Assembly: GCA_020137815.1 (NCBI GenBank)
Contig: CM035351.1
Location: 3,621,409 to 3,685,408 of the forward strand
Origin: Hormiphora californensis
Lineage: Eukaryota; Ctenophora; Tentaculata; Cydippida; Pleurobrachiidae
Length of the DNA: 64,000 nucleotides
Reading direction: 5' to 3'
Positions 22,901-32,288 of this stretch are shown piece by piece. Position 1 is the stretch's first letter. Every line of letters starts with the position of its first letter. The notes below the pieces were generated by a model. The model worked only from the letters and a program-made list of their open reading frames with translations, had not been told where the DNA came from and did not search any database. A program made the translations under genes and the position numbers.

Positions 22901-24505
22901 ATTAGTCTTGCAGCTATCTTGTTTTATAGCAAACAGGGGTGTTATAATAGCAAACAGGATTCAAGATAAATCAGCGTGCTAAGTCACAAAAATGTCAAAA
23001 ATTGGATGTAAGGTCCAAGGGTTAGAAATCCTAGGAACACATTTAATGGGTAGCTCAAGGCTCAAGCTAAATTACAAGGTCGGGTGTTAATCGTGTGTCA
23101 GGTTTCTGTCGTGTGTCTGTCGTTTGGTTATCTGTAGCTGTAGCTGTTGTCGCAGCTGCTGCATTGGCTGGTGTGCTTGCTTTTCGTTTGTTCAGTTTGA
23201 GTCTCATTGCCGATTGTTTGCCAGCATTTGCTGCTGCCTGGCGGGAGGGGGATACTGATCATGCTCAAACACACACATAGTTATAGCTTCTCACCTGTTG
23301 GGACACTACTTGGGATTGTATTGCGATTAACAGGTAATGCTCTATTGAACCCTGGAGAGTGCGGAGAGAGAGGGTGCAGGTCTACTGTTTACATAACCAT
23401 GATAACATTATTATTTGGTGCAGAAAAGGGTATTATAGTGAGGGTGCAGGTCTACTGAGTACTGCTTACATAACATGTGCAGTAAAGGTTGCAGCGAAAA
23501 GTTTTTTTCGACGCAAAAAAAGGGGGAAAAAGAAGGTGTAGCGAACGAAAACACACCGTTCGATATGATATTGAGGATTCAGGAACAATATTTACTAAAA
23601 TTACTATTCTGGGTCTCTTGAATCTTCCATAACATTTGAAATGAAAATAGGCATGGTTGTAAATTACCTTGCAGCTCAGATGTAGAACGGTATCTCCCTC
23701 ATTGTTCACTGTTTCTAGGAGTTCCTTCTTGATTCGACCCACACTCTCACTGAAACACGATTTGGAAAAGGGAGGCCAGAGGGGGGGGGGGGGGGGTTGG
23801 GGTGTCACAGAATGATGCGAAAGAGCCGTCTCAACCCACGATTATATCTTACACCTTTTTTATAACAGTTACATTATTTATTCTACGGTATTACAAACCT
23901 CCCTCACAATGTTCACTTGATAAGGCTACAATTAATATACCAACGAGCCCAGCATTACTTTTTATCTCTTTTATCTTTTTCTCTTAGACTCACTGTTCAA
24001 GTATGGCCTGGACTGCTACGCCATAACCTGAGAAAGCAGCTATGTGGAGTGGAGTGTTTCCTGACTCATCTTTTGCAAGAGGATCCGCTCCTAAAAGATA
24101 TTAAAATAATAAAATCATCATGTACATTGTACATTGTACACCGGTTAGAGAGACAGTTTCAAGCGGTAGAACCCGACCTCTATTGCATTTAGCGCTACAT
24201 ATCAGTACGTACCTATTAGGATCAGTTCCCCCAACCCACCCCTTTATATTAGTATCGAAGACACCTCACACTCTGCACTGGCAAGGGGTAACTTCGTAAC
24301 CACCCCTTTATAGTGAGAGTGAATTCTGATTCTGTCCACTCTCACTTTATACACCTACGTACCTGCGTTTAGAAGCTGGTTGACTGCGAATGCTGTATTA
24401 CTTTTCACAGCCAAGTGTAAAGAGGTCTGGTTTCTGCCCAAATTTGGAGCGTTCACGTAGGTTTTAAGCCCGGAAATGCCATCCGTAAATTTGTTAAACA
24501 TCTCC
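7252..24505 (-). CDS. PLA2G6: Calcium-independent phospholipase A2 (iPLA2-beta type): ankyrin repeats plus patatin domain
   Basis: Hydrolyses sn-2 acyl chains of glycerophospholipids. Minus-strand exons: 24505-24363, 24090-23994, 23749-23668, 22884-22669, 9698-9486, 9283-9088, 8990-8875, 8726-8189, 7794-7613 and 7476-7252 (stop). Splice phases agree throughout. The first six exons encode ankyrin repeats ([39 protein letters not shown]). Exons 7-10 encode the patatin domain: oxyanion glycine loop DGGGIRGL, nucleophile motif GTSTG, catalytic Asp in DGGLMANNP, then VVSLGTG. The C-terminus aligns to the human end. N-terminal exons before 24505 were not found. Exon 22884-22669 needs two or three frame changes to keep ankyrin sequence (DHGSDDH, then [10 protein letters not shown], then [12 protein letters not shown]), although its length is a multiple of 3. 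The 13-kb intron contains a lectin gene on the other strand. A possible extra exon lies at 8038-7918. Confidence 0.9.
7918..8038 (-). other. Candidate alternative exon of the PLA2G6-type gene
   Basis: A 121-base open segment bounded by a polypyrimidine/CAG acceptor and a GT donor, encoding about 40 residues that begin [20 protein letters not shown]. If the upstream exon ends at its alternative donor after KLGYKE, this piece joins in frame to the next exon (7794). If the upstream exon uses the GTGAGA donor at 8188, the piece is skipped and the frame is also kept. Both chains read cleanly. The segment matches nothing I know in human PLA2G6, so it could equally be chance. Confidence 0.4.
9782..10018 (+). 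repeat. Dispersed direct repeat, copy 1 (other copy 22165-22420)
   Basis: About 235 bp, nearly identical to 22165-22420 in the same orientation, starting near TATAAATACAACTGATAATG and ending near CCAGATCACAACG. The two copies stand just inside the ends of the 13-kb PLA2G6 intron and enclose the nested lectin gene. No coding content. Confidence 0.85.
10520..10950. repeat. Minisatellite of GGAGGTCTGCTT / GGAGGTCAGTTT units
   Basis: About 35 tandem copies of an 11-12 base unit with C/T and A/C variants, unbroken in several frames. The long open frames here (for example 10485-11132) are a by-product of the repeat and have no splice or start context. Confidence 0.9.
11600..12659. other. PLA2G6 intron: (GA)n tract and unassigned sequence
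   Basis: Starts with a (GA) microsatellite at 11604-11638. The rest shows no coding exon on either strand. An A-box-like TGTAGTGGTTAG near 12395 has no B box after it. Confidence 0.5.
12660..13185. repeat. Tandem repeat of about 120-bp units
   Basis: Four to five imperfect units share GCACCGGTACCCTCC, then strings of GGGGTAACTA, then CTAACCCGGTGGGCAGGG. Units differ in the number of inner GGTAACTA steps, so this is a repeat within a repeat. Non-coding. Confidence 0.85.
13760..14435. mobile_element. Repeat element D with paired TATACTTTGG palindromes around a tRNA-like core
   Basis: A run of nine G at about 13760 precedes CCATGGTATACTTTGG repeats that turn into the complementary CCAAAGTATACC array (13783-13885). 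A second, shorter palindrome of the same motif closes the block at 14356-14430. Between them, at 14018-14080, sits a B-box-like GGGTTCGAAC followed by TTTTTGAAAAATTTTT, as in element A. The right edge and target duplication could not be set. Confidence 0.55.
14763..14870. repeat. (CT)n microsatellite
   Basis: About 100 bp of nearly pure CT ending roughly 90 bp before the lectin start codon, so it lies in or next to the lectin promoter. Confidence 0.95.
14960..21431 (+). CDS. Secreted C-type lectin-domain protein, nested in a PLA2G6 intron
   Basis: Five exons: 14960-15026, 19903-20096, 20252-20373, 20605-20660 and 21202-21431 (stop). They join in phase to 222 residues. Exon 1 is a signal peptide ([20 protein letters not shown]) with predicted cleavage near AVS-G. 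Exon 2 gives a linker with CTSAG, then the domain start [16 protein letters not shown]. Exon 3 encodes [16 protein letters not shown] and ends at Trp. Exon 4 holds WIHLGFF in the WIGL position. Exon 5 carries the closing cysteines ([16 protein letters not shown]). The EPN/QPD and WND calcium-site motifs are not evident, so calcium-dependent sugar binding is doubtful. Intron 1 (4.9 kb) contains a 696-bp tandem duplication that copies part of exon 1, and a foldback element. It is on the opposite strand to the host gene. Confidence 0.85.
14987..16377 (+). repeat. 696-bp tandem duplication including part of the signal-peptide exon
   Basis: Copy 1 is 14987-15682 and copy 2 is 15683-16377, nearly identical apart from a poly-T length change and a few substitutions. 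The duplicated block begins inside lectin exon 1, so copy 2 repeats the 3' part of that exon and its GTACGT donor (about 15683-15722) without the start codon. Confidence 0.93.
16378..18030. other. Lectin intron 1: (GA)n tract and unassigned sequence
   Basis: A GA/GGGA microsatellite lies at 16819-16935. The rest is purine-rich, with no convincing exon; the open frame at 17215-17517 looks like chance. Confidence 0.5.
18040..19815. mobile_element. 1.8-kb foldback (long inverted repeat)
   Basis: Left arm 18040 to about 19010 and right arm about 19090-19815 are complementary (for example GGGCCACGGATTGTTGG at 18047 against CCAACAATCCGTGGCCCA at 19799), with the centre near 19050. The left arm is longer because of a TA-flanked MITE (18667-18887) absent from the right arm. 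Each arm has an open frame that translates alike on opposite strands, as expected for a palindrome, with no known protein similarity. Confidence 0.9.
18667..18887. mobile_element. MITE copy 5, inserted in the foldback left arm
   Basis: Starts TAGTCTGATTTT and ends AAAATCCGACTT, flanked by TA. It contains an inner inverted repeat around ACTTGAAATTTGGAGGTT. The right arm of the foldback gives the empty site, with CCAAAATTA joined almost directly to GGATTTTCTC. Confidence 0.75.
20873..21097. mobile_element. Palindromic MITE in lectin intron 4
   Basis: 225 bp with ends CTGTAAAACCAAATATTTTC / GGTTTTACAG and flanking TA. The arms match through ATTAATTTTCGCGGATTGGC and CTTCTGGTGGTCCCTG up to a short centre near 20985. 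Non-coding. A 57-bp hairpin (20470-20526) lies in the intron before it. Confidence 0.85.
21432..22668. other. PLA2G6 intron 3' of the lectin gene
   Basis: Contains direct-repeat copy 2 (22165-22420) and otherwise unassigned AT-rich sequence with a run of C at 22019-22027. No exon was recognised on either strand. Confidence 0.5.
22165..22420 (+). repeat. Dispersed direct repeat, copy 2 (other copy 9782-10018)
   Basis: Nearly identical to copy 1 and in the same orientation, 12.4 kb away, with two small insertions. Confidence 0.85.
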
Positions 24506-24983
24506 CTGGATGGAGAATGAAGTCAAATTAGGTTTGATGCTCAATTAATAATGATGTACGCACTGAATACTGATTTGAAGCAAAGCTATGGGAATATTGC
24601 TAAAAGCTAAAAAAAGGGAAAGTGATAGCAAAAGATATTCGTTGAGTACGATTTATGAACTAGAGTGTAAGCTAACAGCGCAGAAATCATAGAATGGAAA
24701 GAGAGATATGGTAAGATGTGAAAAGTGTAGACCAATTAAGGGCAAATGGACCTATAAAGTATTTAATTAGTCTGTTGGCCTAATACATGGAGTAGGAAAA
24801 GATTATCTATACAATACATGACGACAAGAATCGCTACAGTTGTCTCAATCGTGGTCTTACATTGCTCGAATTATACAATTGTCTCAAGACATGGGAAAAG
24901 AAATAAAGAGAGAGAGAGAAAATAAATGCAGGAGAAGAATGAGGTATGAAGATTAATAGAATAAAATGAGATGGAGGGAGAGA

Positions 24984-25968
24984 ATATACAGTCGATGGGG
25001 GTTGACTATAACTCTCAACGCATCTAGCCTCTGCCAACAAGTCATGGTGTTGCACTGCACGGAACCCTCCAACTCCGATTCCTTGTTTAACTAGCCGTAC
25101 AGCAAGGATCTCGGCTGGATTCGTCTCAGACTAGGCACATATTCCAACACGATAGTAGCAGGAGAGATCAACACTTATACCAAGCACACAGGGTAGAAAC
25201 AATCCTTGTGTTCTGGATAAGATAAAATTTTTCTCTAGGTAGTGTGTATCGGACATCAGTAGGCCCCATTATAATTGGTATTTAACACAGTCAACTCGGA
25301 GAAGTACAATGTTATTGATACTTGATTGATAAATCGGGGTGTTCCGAGAGACTGATCCTAAACTGAGCCAATACACACAGCTAGAGCGGAGAGTCACCGT
25401 CATGGTGTGCACTATCACCAGGGTCACAATATACAGTCGATGGGGGTTGACTATAACTCTCAACGCATCTAGCCTCTGCCAACAAGTCATGTTGAGGGTT
25501 ATAGTCAACCCCCATCGACTGTATATTGTGACCCTGGTGATAGTGCACACCATGACGGTGACTCTCCGCTCTAGCTGTGTGTATTGGCTCAGTTTAGGAT
25601 CAGTCTCTCGGAACACCCCGATTTATCAATCAAGTATCAATAACATTGTACTTCTCCGAGTTGACTGTGTTAAATACCAATTATAATGGGGCCTACTGAT
25701 GTCCGATACACACTACCTAGAGAAAAATGTTATCTTATCCAGAACACAAGGATTGTTTCTACCCTGTGTGCTTGGTATAAGTGTTGATCTCTCCTGCTAC
25801 TATCGTGTTGGAATATGTGCCTAGTCTGAGACGAATCCAGCCGAGATCCTTGCTGTACGGCTAGTTAAACAAGGAATCGGAGTTGGAGGGTTCCGTGCAG
25901 TGCAACACCATGACTTGTTGGCAGAGGCTAGATGCGTTGAGAGTTATAGTCAACCCCCATCGACTGTA
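24984..25968. repeat. One-kilobase near-perfect palindrome
   Basis: Left arm 24984-25490 and right arm 25497-25968 are almost perfectly complementary with a spacer of about 6 bases. A third, direct copy of the inner 130 bp of the right arm (25500-25630) follows at 25945-26075. The long matching open frames on both strands (MFRETDPKLSQYTQ...) come from this symmetry. It lies where the missing 5' exons of the PLA2G6-type gene would be expected. Confidence 0.92.
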
Positions 25969-26316
25969 TATTGTGACCCTGGTGATAGTGCACACCATGA
26001 CGGTGACTCTCCGCTCTAGCTGTGTGTATTGGCTCAGTTTAGGATCAGTCTCTCGGAACACCCCGATTTATCAATGGAGGGAGAGAAAGAGAGTGAGAGA
26101 AAATGGCTGGGTATTATGCTATCAGTAGACACATATACCAGCATACCTGGTAAGTGGTACTTGTCCTTGCTTCTTTCTCTTGAAATAACTAGCCTCTCAT
26201 CGGCTAGAAATGTTTTAGTTAGGAGAAAACCAAAATAGTACAAACACATATATTATACGTTATAGCCTGCTCTGTCCACTGGTAGTTAATTAATTAATTA
26301 ATCACTGATATAATTA

Positions 26317-27018
26317 TTAAGCACCGATAACACTAACAGGGGTGGGTGGGGTTACAGTCACATGATCGATAAGTCCAAACTCTTTAGCCTCATTACTCGA
26401 CATGTACGTGTCCTCTCTCCATCACCCGTTCAACGTCCTCCAGACTCGACCCGGTGTGTTTCACATATATGTCATTCAGTTGTTTCCTCAGATACAGAAT
26501 CTCAGCAGCCTGGATGGCTATATCATGAGGCCTGTACCCTGGGCCCCGCCCGAGGGTTGATGGACCATGACCCGGGAATGGGGCAGCGAATATCGCATTC
26601 CAGGGGCCCCTGCACAGAGAAGTAAAGAGGCTGCACTCATTGCACGACCCACACACCACGTACTGATAGGTGGACTTACATACTGCATTGTATCGTAGAT
26701 TGCTAGTCCTGCGCTGACAAGCCCGCCTGGACTGTTGATGTACATGTTAATGGGTTCTGTGCTGTTTTGTCCTTGGAGGTGCAGCAGTTGTCCAATGACC
26801 AGGCCCGCCAAATGGTCGTCTATTGGGGTCATGATGCAAATAATTCGCTCAGCCAGGAGACGCGAGAAGAGATCGTATGCCCTCTCTCCACCCCCTACAT
26901 TTTCAACCACCATGGGGACAAAGTGGACATTCCGTGGGTTCTGTTGTAGGGAGGTAGTTGGTCGGAGGATTGAGGTAGTTGCAGGCCGAGCCAGCTTAGT
27001 TAAACTTCTTAGGGACAT
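26317..27018 (-). CDS. CLPP: Mitochondrial ATP-dependent Clp protease proteolytic subunit, with two frame breaks
   Basis: Serine protease ring of the mitochondrial ClpXP machine. No introns are seen. The N-terminus is an Arg/Ser-rich presequence (about residues 1-32), followed by [19 protein letters not shown]. The catalytic Ser is S131 in [11 protein letters not shown], the His is H153 in MVHQPSGG, and the Asp lies in FGLIDHV near the end. The first frame stops at about 26518. Conserved [20 protein letters not shown] continues one frame over (break near 26530-26545), and a second break near 26411 is needed to read [17 protein letters not shown] to a stop at 26317. With both breaks the total length fits ClpP. 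All triad residues are present, so indel error is likelier than pseudogenisation. Confidence 0.88.
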
Positions 27019-27381
27019 AGCAGAGCAGTCTAGGAGAGATAGATACGTGTTAGTGATAGAAACAATTGGGGACAGTTTAGAAAAACTCGGAGTAAATAAC
27101 CATACCAGTTAGAAAACAGACAACAGTTAAAACAGAAATAAAAGATTGACAAACGCAACGTTTCTAAATAGTGAGGCTATAACACCTCTCTGCATAACAC
27201 ACACACAGTCAATATGTATCTAAATTATCTAAACACGTGGGGACATGAAACAGGGCCGTGAAAGTACCGCATTATATCGCATTATATCGCATTATATAAT
27301 ATGTTGCATTATATCGCATAATATCGCATTATATTGCATTATATCGCAGAACTATCCTTATTCCTTTTCCTCAAGGTTTTC
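27019..27381. repeat. Intergenic with CGCATTATAT tandem repeat
   Basis: A short array of CGCATTATAT-like units spans about 27269-27348, between the ClpP start and the M16 peptidase stop. No other feature seen. Confidence 0.7.
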
Positions 27382-30225
27382 CTACTCTTCCTCCACCTCT
27401 TTGTTACTGGGCACAGTGTAAATATTGACAGCCTCGCCCTTGGTGTGTAGTTTGGTGTAGTACGTCTTACACAGCTCAATAATATCCTGTTTAGTGACAG
27501 CATCCACCATAGCACTAATCTTGGTGATAGGTACATCAAATCCTGGTATGTGAATCTTCTTCATCTGCCTACCCACTCTACCCACGGGGGATGAGAGTCC
27601 ACTGACCACAGACACAAAGGCCCCTGACCTCGCTAGATCTACATCAATATCAGTAACCAGATCTTCCTCCTCCGTGATTCGTCCTACTACCCCCTTCACT
27701 GCGCTGTATGCCTTGTTTATATCAGTAGACTGGGTCAAGTAGGATGCGATACTGGCCTGTAACCCACTTGGTAACGTGTAGAACCCGTAAGATAGCCCCT
27801 TACCACGAGTCTCCAGGCCCACAACTCCGTCCAACTGAGACCACCAATCCTTGAGAACCATCAACTTGACATACAGGGGAGTGTAGATCTCTAGCTCTGG
27901 AACGGGTATAACCGCCACACAGTAGCTGCTCTCCTCGCCGGGAACGTGCGCCACAATGTCACTCTCCATCAGGGATGACATGTCTGGGTTCTGGAAGGAT
28001 CGGATTGTAACAAAGTTAGGACACGTAGAGCCCAGTTTAAACATTTCAATAAGCCGGTCTGTGTCCAGAGACTCAAGACTTTCTTGGGATGCCGCTATGT
28101 GTAGTGCCGCGTCCCGTGACATAAGCTCCCCCAGGATTGATTGTACAGTAGCGGCTGCTTCTGTCACACTGACGGCAGATAGGGCTTGTTCCAGATTGAA
28201 GATTGAGCACCTTGAAGCTGTGCTATAGGGGTAAAGGTGTTGGATTTCAAGGGCATGCATAACTGTCTCCCCGTCCCGTTTACACTTTTTAATGTTCTTT
28301 ACTAGCTTCTGGATATACTCACTGATACGAGACTCCTCCGCTACCTGATGGAAAAGAGCCCTCTGGAGAAACTCTAGACACCTCTCCAAGTTACCCGGCT
28401 TGAAGGTGAATGACAAATAGATCATCTCACCATCACGTGTCATGTCTGTGGTAAGGAACAACTCCTCCCTTTGAGCAGCTACTTCGTCCCCAGTGAGGGT
28501 CGTGTCACCGTCCTTGACGGGCAGGGAACAGAAGGATCGCAGCATTATGGAGATCAGGGGTTTCTCCTGGGCAGAGAACCGATCAGTGTCGATCAGGAAC
28601 ACGAATCGGTAGAAGCTACTGTTGATGCAGTGGAGGTATAGCGTTGGTGGTAGATCGGAAACACCCGTGTACAGGGTGCTCTTGTCTAGATCACTAAACC
28701 TCTGTTTGTCAGGGTGTGCTAGCTCTTCGAACAGAGAATCTGGTATCTTTGGCTTATTGAATGCCTCCGCCTCCTCCAGAATACTCGCACATTCCTCTAA
28801 CTTGGCGTCACCCAGTTCCGCTTTCCTCTTCTCAACTCTCTCTTCATCTTCTTGTTTAGAAGTCTCGTCCATTTCCTCACTGGGTACTGCGTACACACAA
28901 ACCAGAGGGTTCCTAGTTAGATCTGCTAAAGTGGTAACCCAGAACTCTCCTTCCTCCTCCACCAGAGATTGGAGAGTGCTCTCTATGTCACCAAAGGATG
29001 AGAGGTAACCCCCTCCATACAAATGATCCAAAATTATCGCACCAGCAGTGGAGCCAGCCTTACAATTTTCCAGAGTTTGTTTCTCTCTTAGAATGGTGTT
29101 TTCCACTATCGATCGGATCCGATCCAGATCAATACCCGACCTGATGACGTCATGAATTGTGCTAAACAGGAGATCCCTGATCTCAGTGTGCCGTGAGACA
29201 TCTGAGTTGCTGATATACAGTTGGATCACGTTAATCGGATACTCGTACCTGCTCGTCGAGACACTAGAACAGAACGGCTCCGCTGCATGAACCAGCGCTT
29301 TGGTGAGGGGTGAGGCGGGGGTGTCAGTGAGGTATCCAAGGATGAAATCCTCAGCCATAATACCCCGGATATCAGATAGAGGTCTACTCTGGAAGCCCAT
29401 TAGAACACACCCTGGATCAGCATCGTCAGGCGCCGGGAACTTTACCGTGACTTCCTTCATCTCATCCCGGGGCACGGGGGCAACAGGAGTAATATTTTCA
29501 GTCCTAGCCGGATACTTGGTTTGGAGTAGCTTCTGGTGTAGAGGTTCAATAGCTTTACACAGATCACCTATATCAACCATACCATGGATGATAATATTGA
29601 GGTTGTCTGGTCGGTAATTTTCCCGGTGGTAATCCCTACATTTCTCAAAGGTGCAGGTAGTCCTCAGATCGTGTAACATCCCACCTGTCTCCACGGAGTA
29701 TGGTGTTCCCTCACCCCACATGACCTTACAGAACTCCCGCTCCGCAATATTGTCCATGGTCATCTCGTAACTCTGCATCTCGCAGTACACAACACCCCCG
29801 TCCTCACCCTTGCCGTTCAGGTGGTAGACCTCCGTCGTGAAGGTCTGGGGTGTCAGCACGGGGAAGAGAATGTGGTCCAGGAATATGGGGAGGAAGTTCA
29901 AGAACCCCTCCTGACCAGCACACGTGACTGTGTAGCAGGTGTGGTCCTGAGCTGTCCACGCGTTAGTACCCCCTGATAGACATCTACTGGCCGCGAAGTC
30001 AAGGAACCCTTTGGGGTATTTGTCGGATCCCATGAAGACAAGATGTTCAAGGGTGTGGGGTAGGCCCTCCTCTGTGTCGGTCAGGGTCTTGAACAGGATC
30101 TTGGCACCGATCATGGGGCCCTCGTGGGTGGATATTGTGATGGTGAGATCAGTTCCAGGAAGGCGGTACTTGTAGTAGGGAAGGGACCCATAGAACTCAC
30201 CAGTACACTCCAATTGAGGCTCCAT
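27382..30225 (-). CDS. M16 family zinc metallopeptidase, C05D11.1-like
   Basis: Intact single-exon frame of 947 residues, typical of the long pitrilysin/insulinase-fold proteins in the C05D11.1-like group. The inverted zinc motif HxxEH is HTLEH at residues 57-61. The third ligand is Glu149 in GGVVYCEM, about 90 residues on as expected in M16. Two M16 halves are evident; the second lacks zinc residues and ends in a VNIYTVPSNK segment. It has no clear signal or mitochondrial presequence, so a cytosolic location is inferred. Substrates are unknown. It lies 215 bp downstream of CWF19L2 on the same strand. Unlike several neighbours, it has no frame break. Confidence 0.88.
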   Translation of the reverse strand: MEPQLECTGEFYGSLPYYKYRLPGTDLTITISTHEGPMIGAKILFKTLTDTEEGLPHTLEHLVFMGSDKYPKGFLDFAASRCLSGGTNAWTAQDHTCYTVTCAGQEGFLNFLPIFLDHILFPVLTPQTFTTEVYHLNGKGEDGGVVYCEMQSYEMTMDNIAEREFCKVMWGEGTPYSVETGGMLHDLRTTCTFEKCRDYHRENYRPDNLNIIIHGMVDIGDLCKAIEPLHQKLLQTKYPARTENITPVAPVPRDEMKEVTVKFPAPDDADPGCVLMGFQSRPLSDIRGIMAEDFILGYLTDTPASPLTKALVHAAEPFCSSVSTSRYEYPINVIQLYISNSDVSRHTEIRDLLFSTIHDVIRSGIDLDRIRSIVENTILREKQTLENCKAGSTAGAIILDHLYGGGYLSSFGDIESTLQSLVEEEGEFWVTTLADLTRNPLVCVYAVPSEEMDETSKQEDEERVEKRKAELGDAKLEECASILEEAEAFNKPKIPDSLFEELAHPDKQRFSDLDKSTLYTGVSDLPPTLYLHCINSSFYRFVFLIDTDRFSAQEKPLISIMLRSFCSLPVKDGDTTLTGDEVAAQREELFLTTDMTRDGEMIYLSFTFKPGNLERCLEFLQRALFHQVAEESRISEYIQKLVKNIKKCKRDGETVMHALEIQHLYPYSTASRCSIFNLEQALSAVSVTEAAATVQSILGELMSRDAALHIAASQESLESLDTDRLIEMFKLGSTCPNFVTIRSFQNPDMSSLMESDIVAHVPGEESSYCVAVIPVPELEIYTPLYVKLMVLKDWWSQLDGVVGLETRGKGLSYGFYTLPSGLQASIASYLTQSTDINKAYSAVKGVVGRITEEEDLVTDIDVDLARSGAFVSVVSGLSSPVGRVGRQMKKIHIPGFDVPITKISAMVDAVTKQDIIELCKTYYTKLHTKGEAVNIYTVPSNKEVEEE

Positions 30226-30440
30226 AATGTTGTAACGTGGACTGCTATAGGGAGTCTGGGAGAGAGTTAGGGAGTTAGGGAGAAATAGGGAGTATGGAAA
30301 TCGGAAGAGAGTTAGGGAGATAATCGGGGATGTGGAATGAGGAGATTTAGGGATTGAACAGAGTTAGTGGGGTATAAAACAATCAACACAGGTCAATTTA
30401 CGGATAAAAACAATTAGATAAATGGTCATACACTAAAACT

Positions 30441-32288
30441 TTAATTACTCTCCGGGAACTCTATAGCAAGTTTCTCAAATGTCTTCTTTTTGTACCCCAC
30501 AGCCTCACTACTCTCCTTCTCCGGGTTCCTCCACAGGGTAACGTCAGCATCCAGCACTCCCCCGATAATCTCCAACCCAAAGTACCGCTTAAACAGCCTC
30601 TCCTCCTCAATCACATGTGCAAAGCCCCCATCAAGCCCGAACTCCACACTAAAATAAGGTAATCCCTGGGGTACACAATTCCTTAGGTTTTTCTTCCGAG
30701 TGTCGACCAGCTTCTTGTTCTGCGACCACTCGACATCACAATCCAGGATGGCCTTTTTGAAGTAAGCGGGCAGCATCGTCCCCTCCTCCTCCGGGACAGG
30801 GACACAGTCGATAAAGATGTGTTTCCGTTGGTCCAAACGGGATGCAAACTCAAGGAATACCGTGTCGTACTTCAGGTTTGAGAATTTCCTGACAAGAGCT
30901 GACTTGACAAGGGCGAGCTCCCTCCAAAAGTCTTCATCCCCGTTAACTGATGCTATGGTATGGGCAGTGGGCACTATTTGGCAGTGATGGCTCGTTAGAG
31001 ATTTCCACGGGGGTACTCTCACATACAGACTCTGCCCAATGAAAACAATAGAGCCCCTACTGCACTTTTCAAGGCACATGGTACACGATTCCAGTCGTTT
31101 GTGCTCCCTCTGGTTTTCTGCGATCAGTTTATCGACATCCTTAGAACCATCTTTGGTTTTAGCAATGTTGGAGACAAACATGTCATCAAGAGTCCAATCA
31201 TGTTGCTCTGACATTTTGGAGAGCTTGCTGGCGTATTTGAGGAACAGGTGATCCTGGCCCAAGGATGAGTCAGTTTTTTCCTCCCGGACTAGATCCCTCA
31301 GTTCCTTGCTGTCATCGTCAGGGAAGTATCTGTCTCTTTCTCCGTCCTTTGCGTGGGTCACACTCAGCTTGTCCTTCTTTTTCTTTCTCTTCCCTGACCT
31401 GTCTTGCTCAGTGTTCACGAAGACCGGTCTGACGTTACCCTTTGCATCCGTCTTAGTGAGTATAACAGTTTCCTCTCGCCGTTTGGTAGCAGGCTGTGCC
31501 CTTTGTTGCTTCTTCATTTCTGCCATTTTGGCAGTCAACTTTGCGACTTTTTCAGCGTTACCAGTCAACTCAGCCTTGAGGATTCGTGCTGATAACTTGT
31601 TTAGATCATCATCTGTCACTGTTTTAGCGGGCTCAGTGGCTTCCTCTGGTTTTGGAGGACTCGGTGACCTGTCTTTCGTTGTTGGGCTCTTTGATCTGTC
31701 TCTCATTTTGGGACTTCTGTCTCTATTTTTTGGACTTCGGGATTTGTTCTTTCTGTGAGGACTATGAGATCTATCCCGTCTCTTCGGACTACGAGATCTG
31801 TCTCTTCCTTTAGGGCTGCGAGATCTTTCTTTCCTCTTAGGACTGCGGGATCGTTCTTTTCTCTTAGGGCTGTGGGATCTGTCTCTCTTTTTAGGGCTGC
31901 GAGATCTGTCCCTCCTTTTAGGACTGCGAGATCTCTGCCTATGTCTCTCAGGTTTCTTGAAAGCGAGCTTGCTACTTGAGGAACTTTTTCGACTATGATC
32001 ATCGTTTCGCGACTTCCTCTTCTTCATGGCCTCTTTCATCTCTTTCAGTTTCCTCTTATTCTCCTCCACAGCTGCGGTGGGTTGATGATACCCACTGCCC
32101 CCGCTCATAATATGAAGTCCCGGGGCAGAATAATCGTACTCAGGCACGGTGTTTTCTTCTTTCTCTTTCTCCTTCCTTTCCTTCTCAGAGGGGGCATCTG
32201 TAAGGGTGGACAGCATGTCCGTCATCCAGTCTTCCCGCTTAGGAGCAGATGTTGTGGAAGGGGGCAAAGCGGGGCCATAGTGCGACAT
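30441..32288 (-). CDS. CWF19L2: CWF19-like protein 2 (spliceosome / debranching-associated)
   Basis: Single-exon frame of 615 residues. The start (MSHYGPALPP) is followed by DWMTDMLSTL and a Lys/Glu-rich coiled stretch. Residues of about 95-205 form a tandem RDRSRSPKR-type repeat resembling RS domains. The C-terminal third contains the two CwfJ regions: CTMCLEKC at about residue 400 and a HIT-like HHCQIVPTAHT, then FIDCVPVP, FFKKAILDCDVEWSQ-like sequence, NLRNCVPQGLPYFSVEFG and a final RYFGLEIIGGVLD. The family acts in late splicing and intron lariat turnover in the nucleus. Human CWF19L2 is longer mainly in the N-terminal charged part. An AG just before the ATG might reflect trans-splicing or a 5' UTR intron; this is not shown. 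Confidence 0.92.
   Translation of the reverse strand: MSHYGPALPPSTTSAPKREDWMTDMLSTLTDAPSEKERKEKEKEENTVPEYDYSAPGLHIMSGGSGYHQPTAAVEENKRKLKEMKEAMKKRKSRNDDHSRKSSSSSKLAFKKPERHRQRSRSPKRRDRSRSPKKRDRSHSPKRKERSRSPKRKERSRSPKGRDRSRSPKRRDRSHSPHRKNKSRSPKNRDRSPKMRDRSKSPTTKDRSPSPPKPEEATEPAKTVTDDDLNKLSARILKAELTGNAEKVAKLTAKMAEMKKQQRAQPATKRREETVILTKTDAKGNVRPVFVNTEQDRSGKRKKKKDKLSVTHAKDGERDRYFPDDDSKELRDLVREEKTDSSLGQDHLFLKYASKLSKMSEQHDWTLDDMFVSNIAKTKDGSKDVDKLIAENQREHKRLESCTMCLEKCSRGSIVFIGQSLYVRVPPWKSLTSHHCQIVPTAHTIASVNGDEDFWRELALVKSALVRKFSNLKYDTVFLEFASRLDQRKHIFIDCVPVPEEEGTMLPAYFKKAILDCDVEWSQNKKLVDTRKKNLRNCVPQGLPYFSVEFGLDGGFAHVIEEERLFKRYFGLEIIGGVLDADVTLWRNPEKESSEAVGYKKKTFEKLAIEFPESN

Noticed and set aside
25269-26061. 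Three matching 66-115-codon frames (MFRETDPKLSQYTQ...)
   Set aside because: The same sequence repeated by the palindrome on opposite strands; no similarity to a known protein.
28622-29617. Plus-strand open frames within the M16 gene
   Set aside because: Antisense of a long coherent peptidase frame; no homology.
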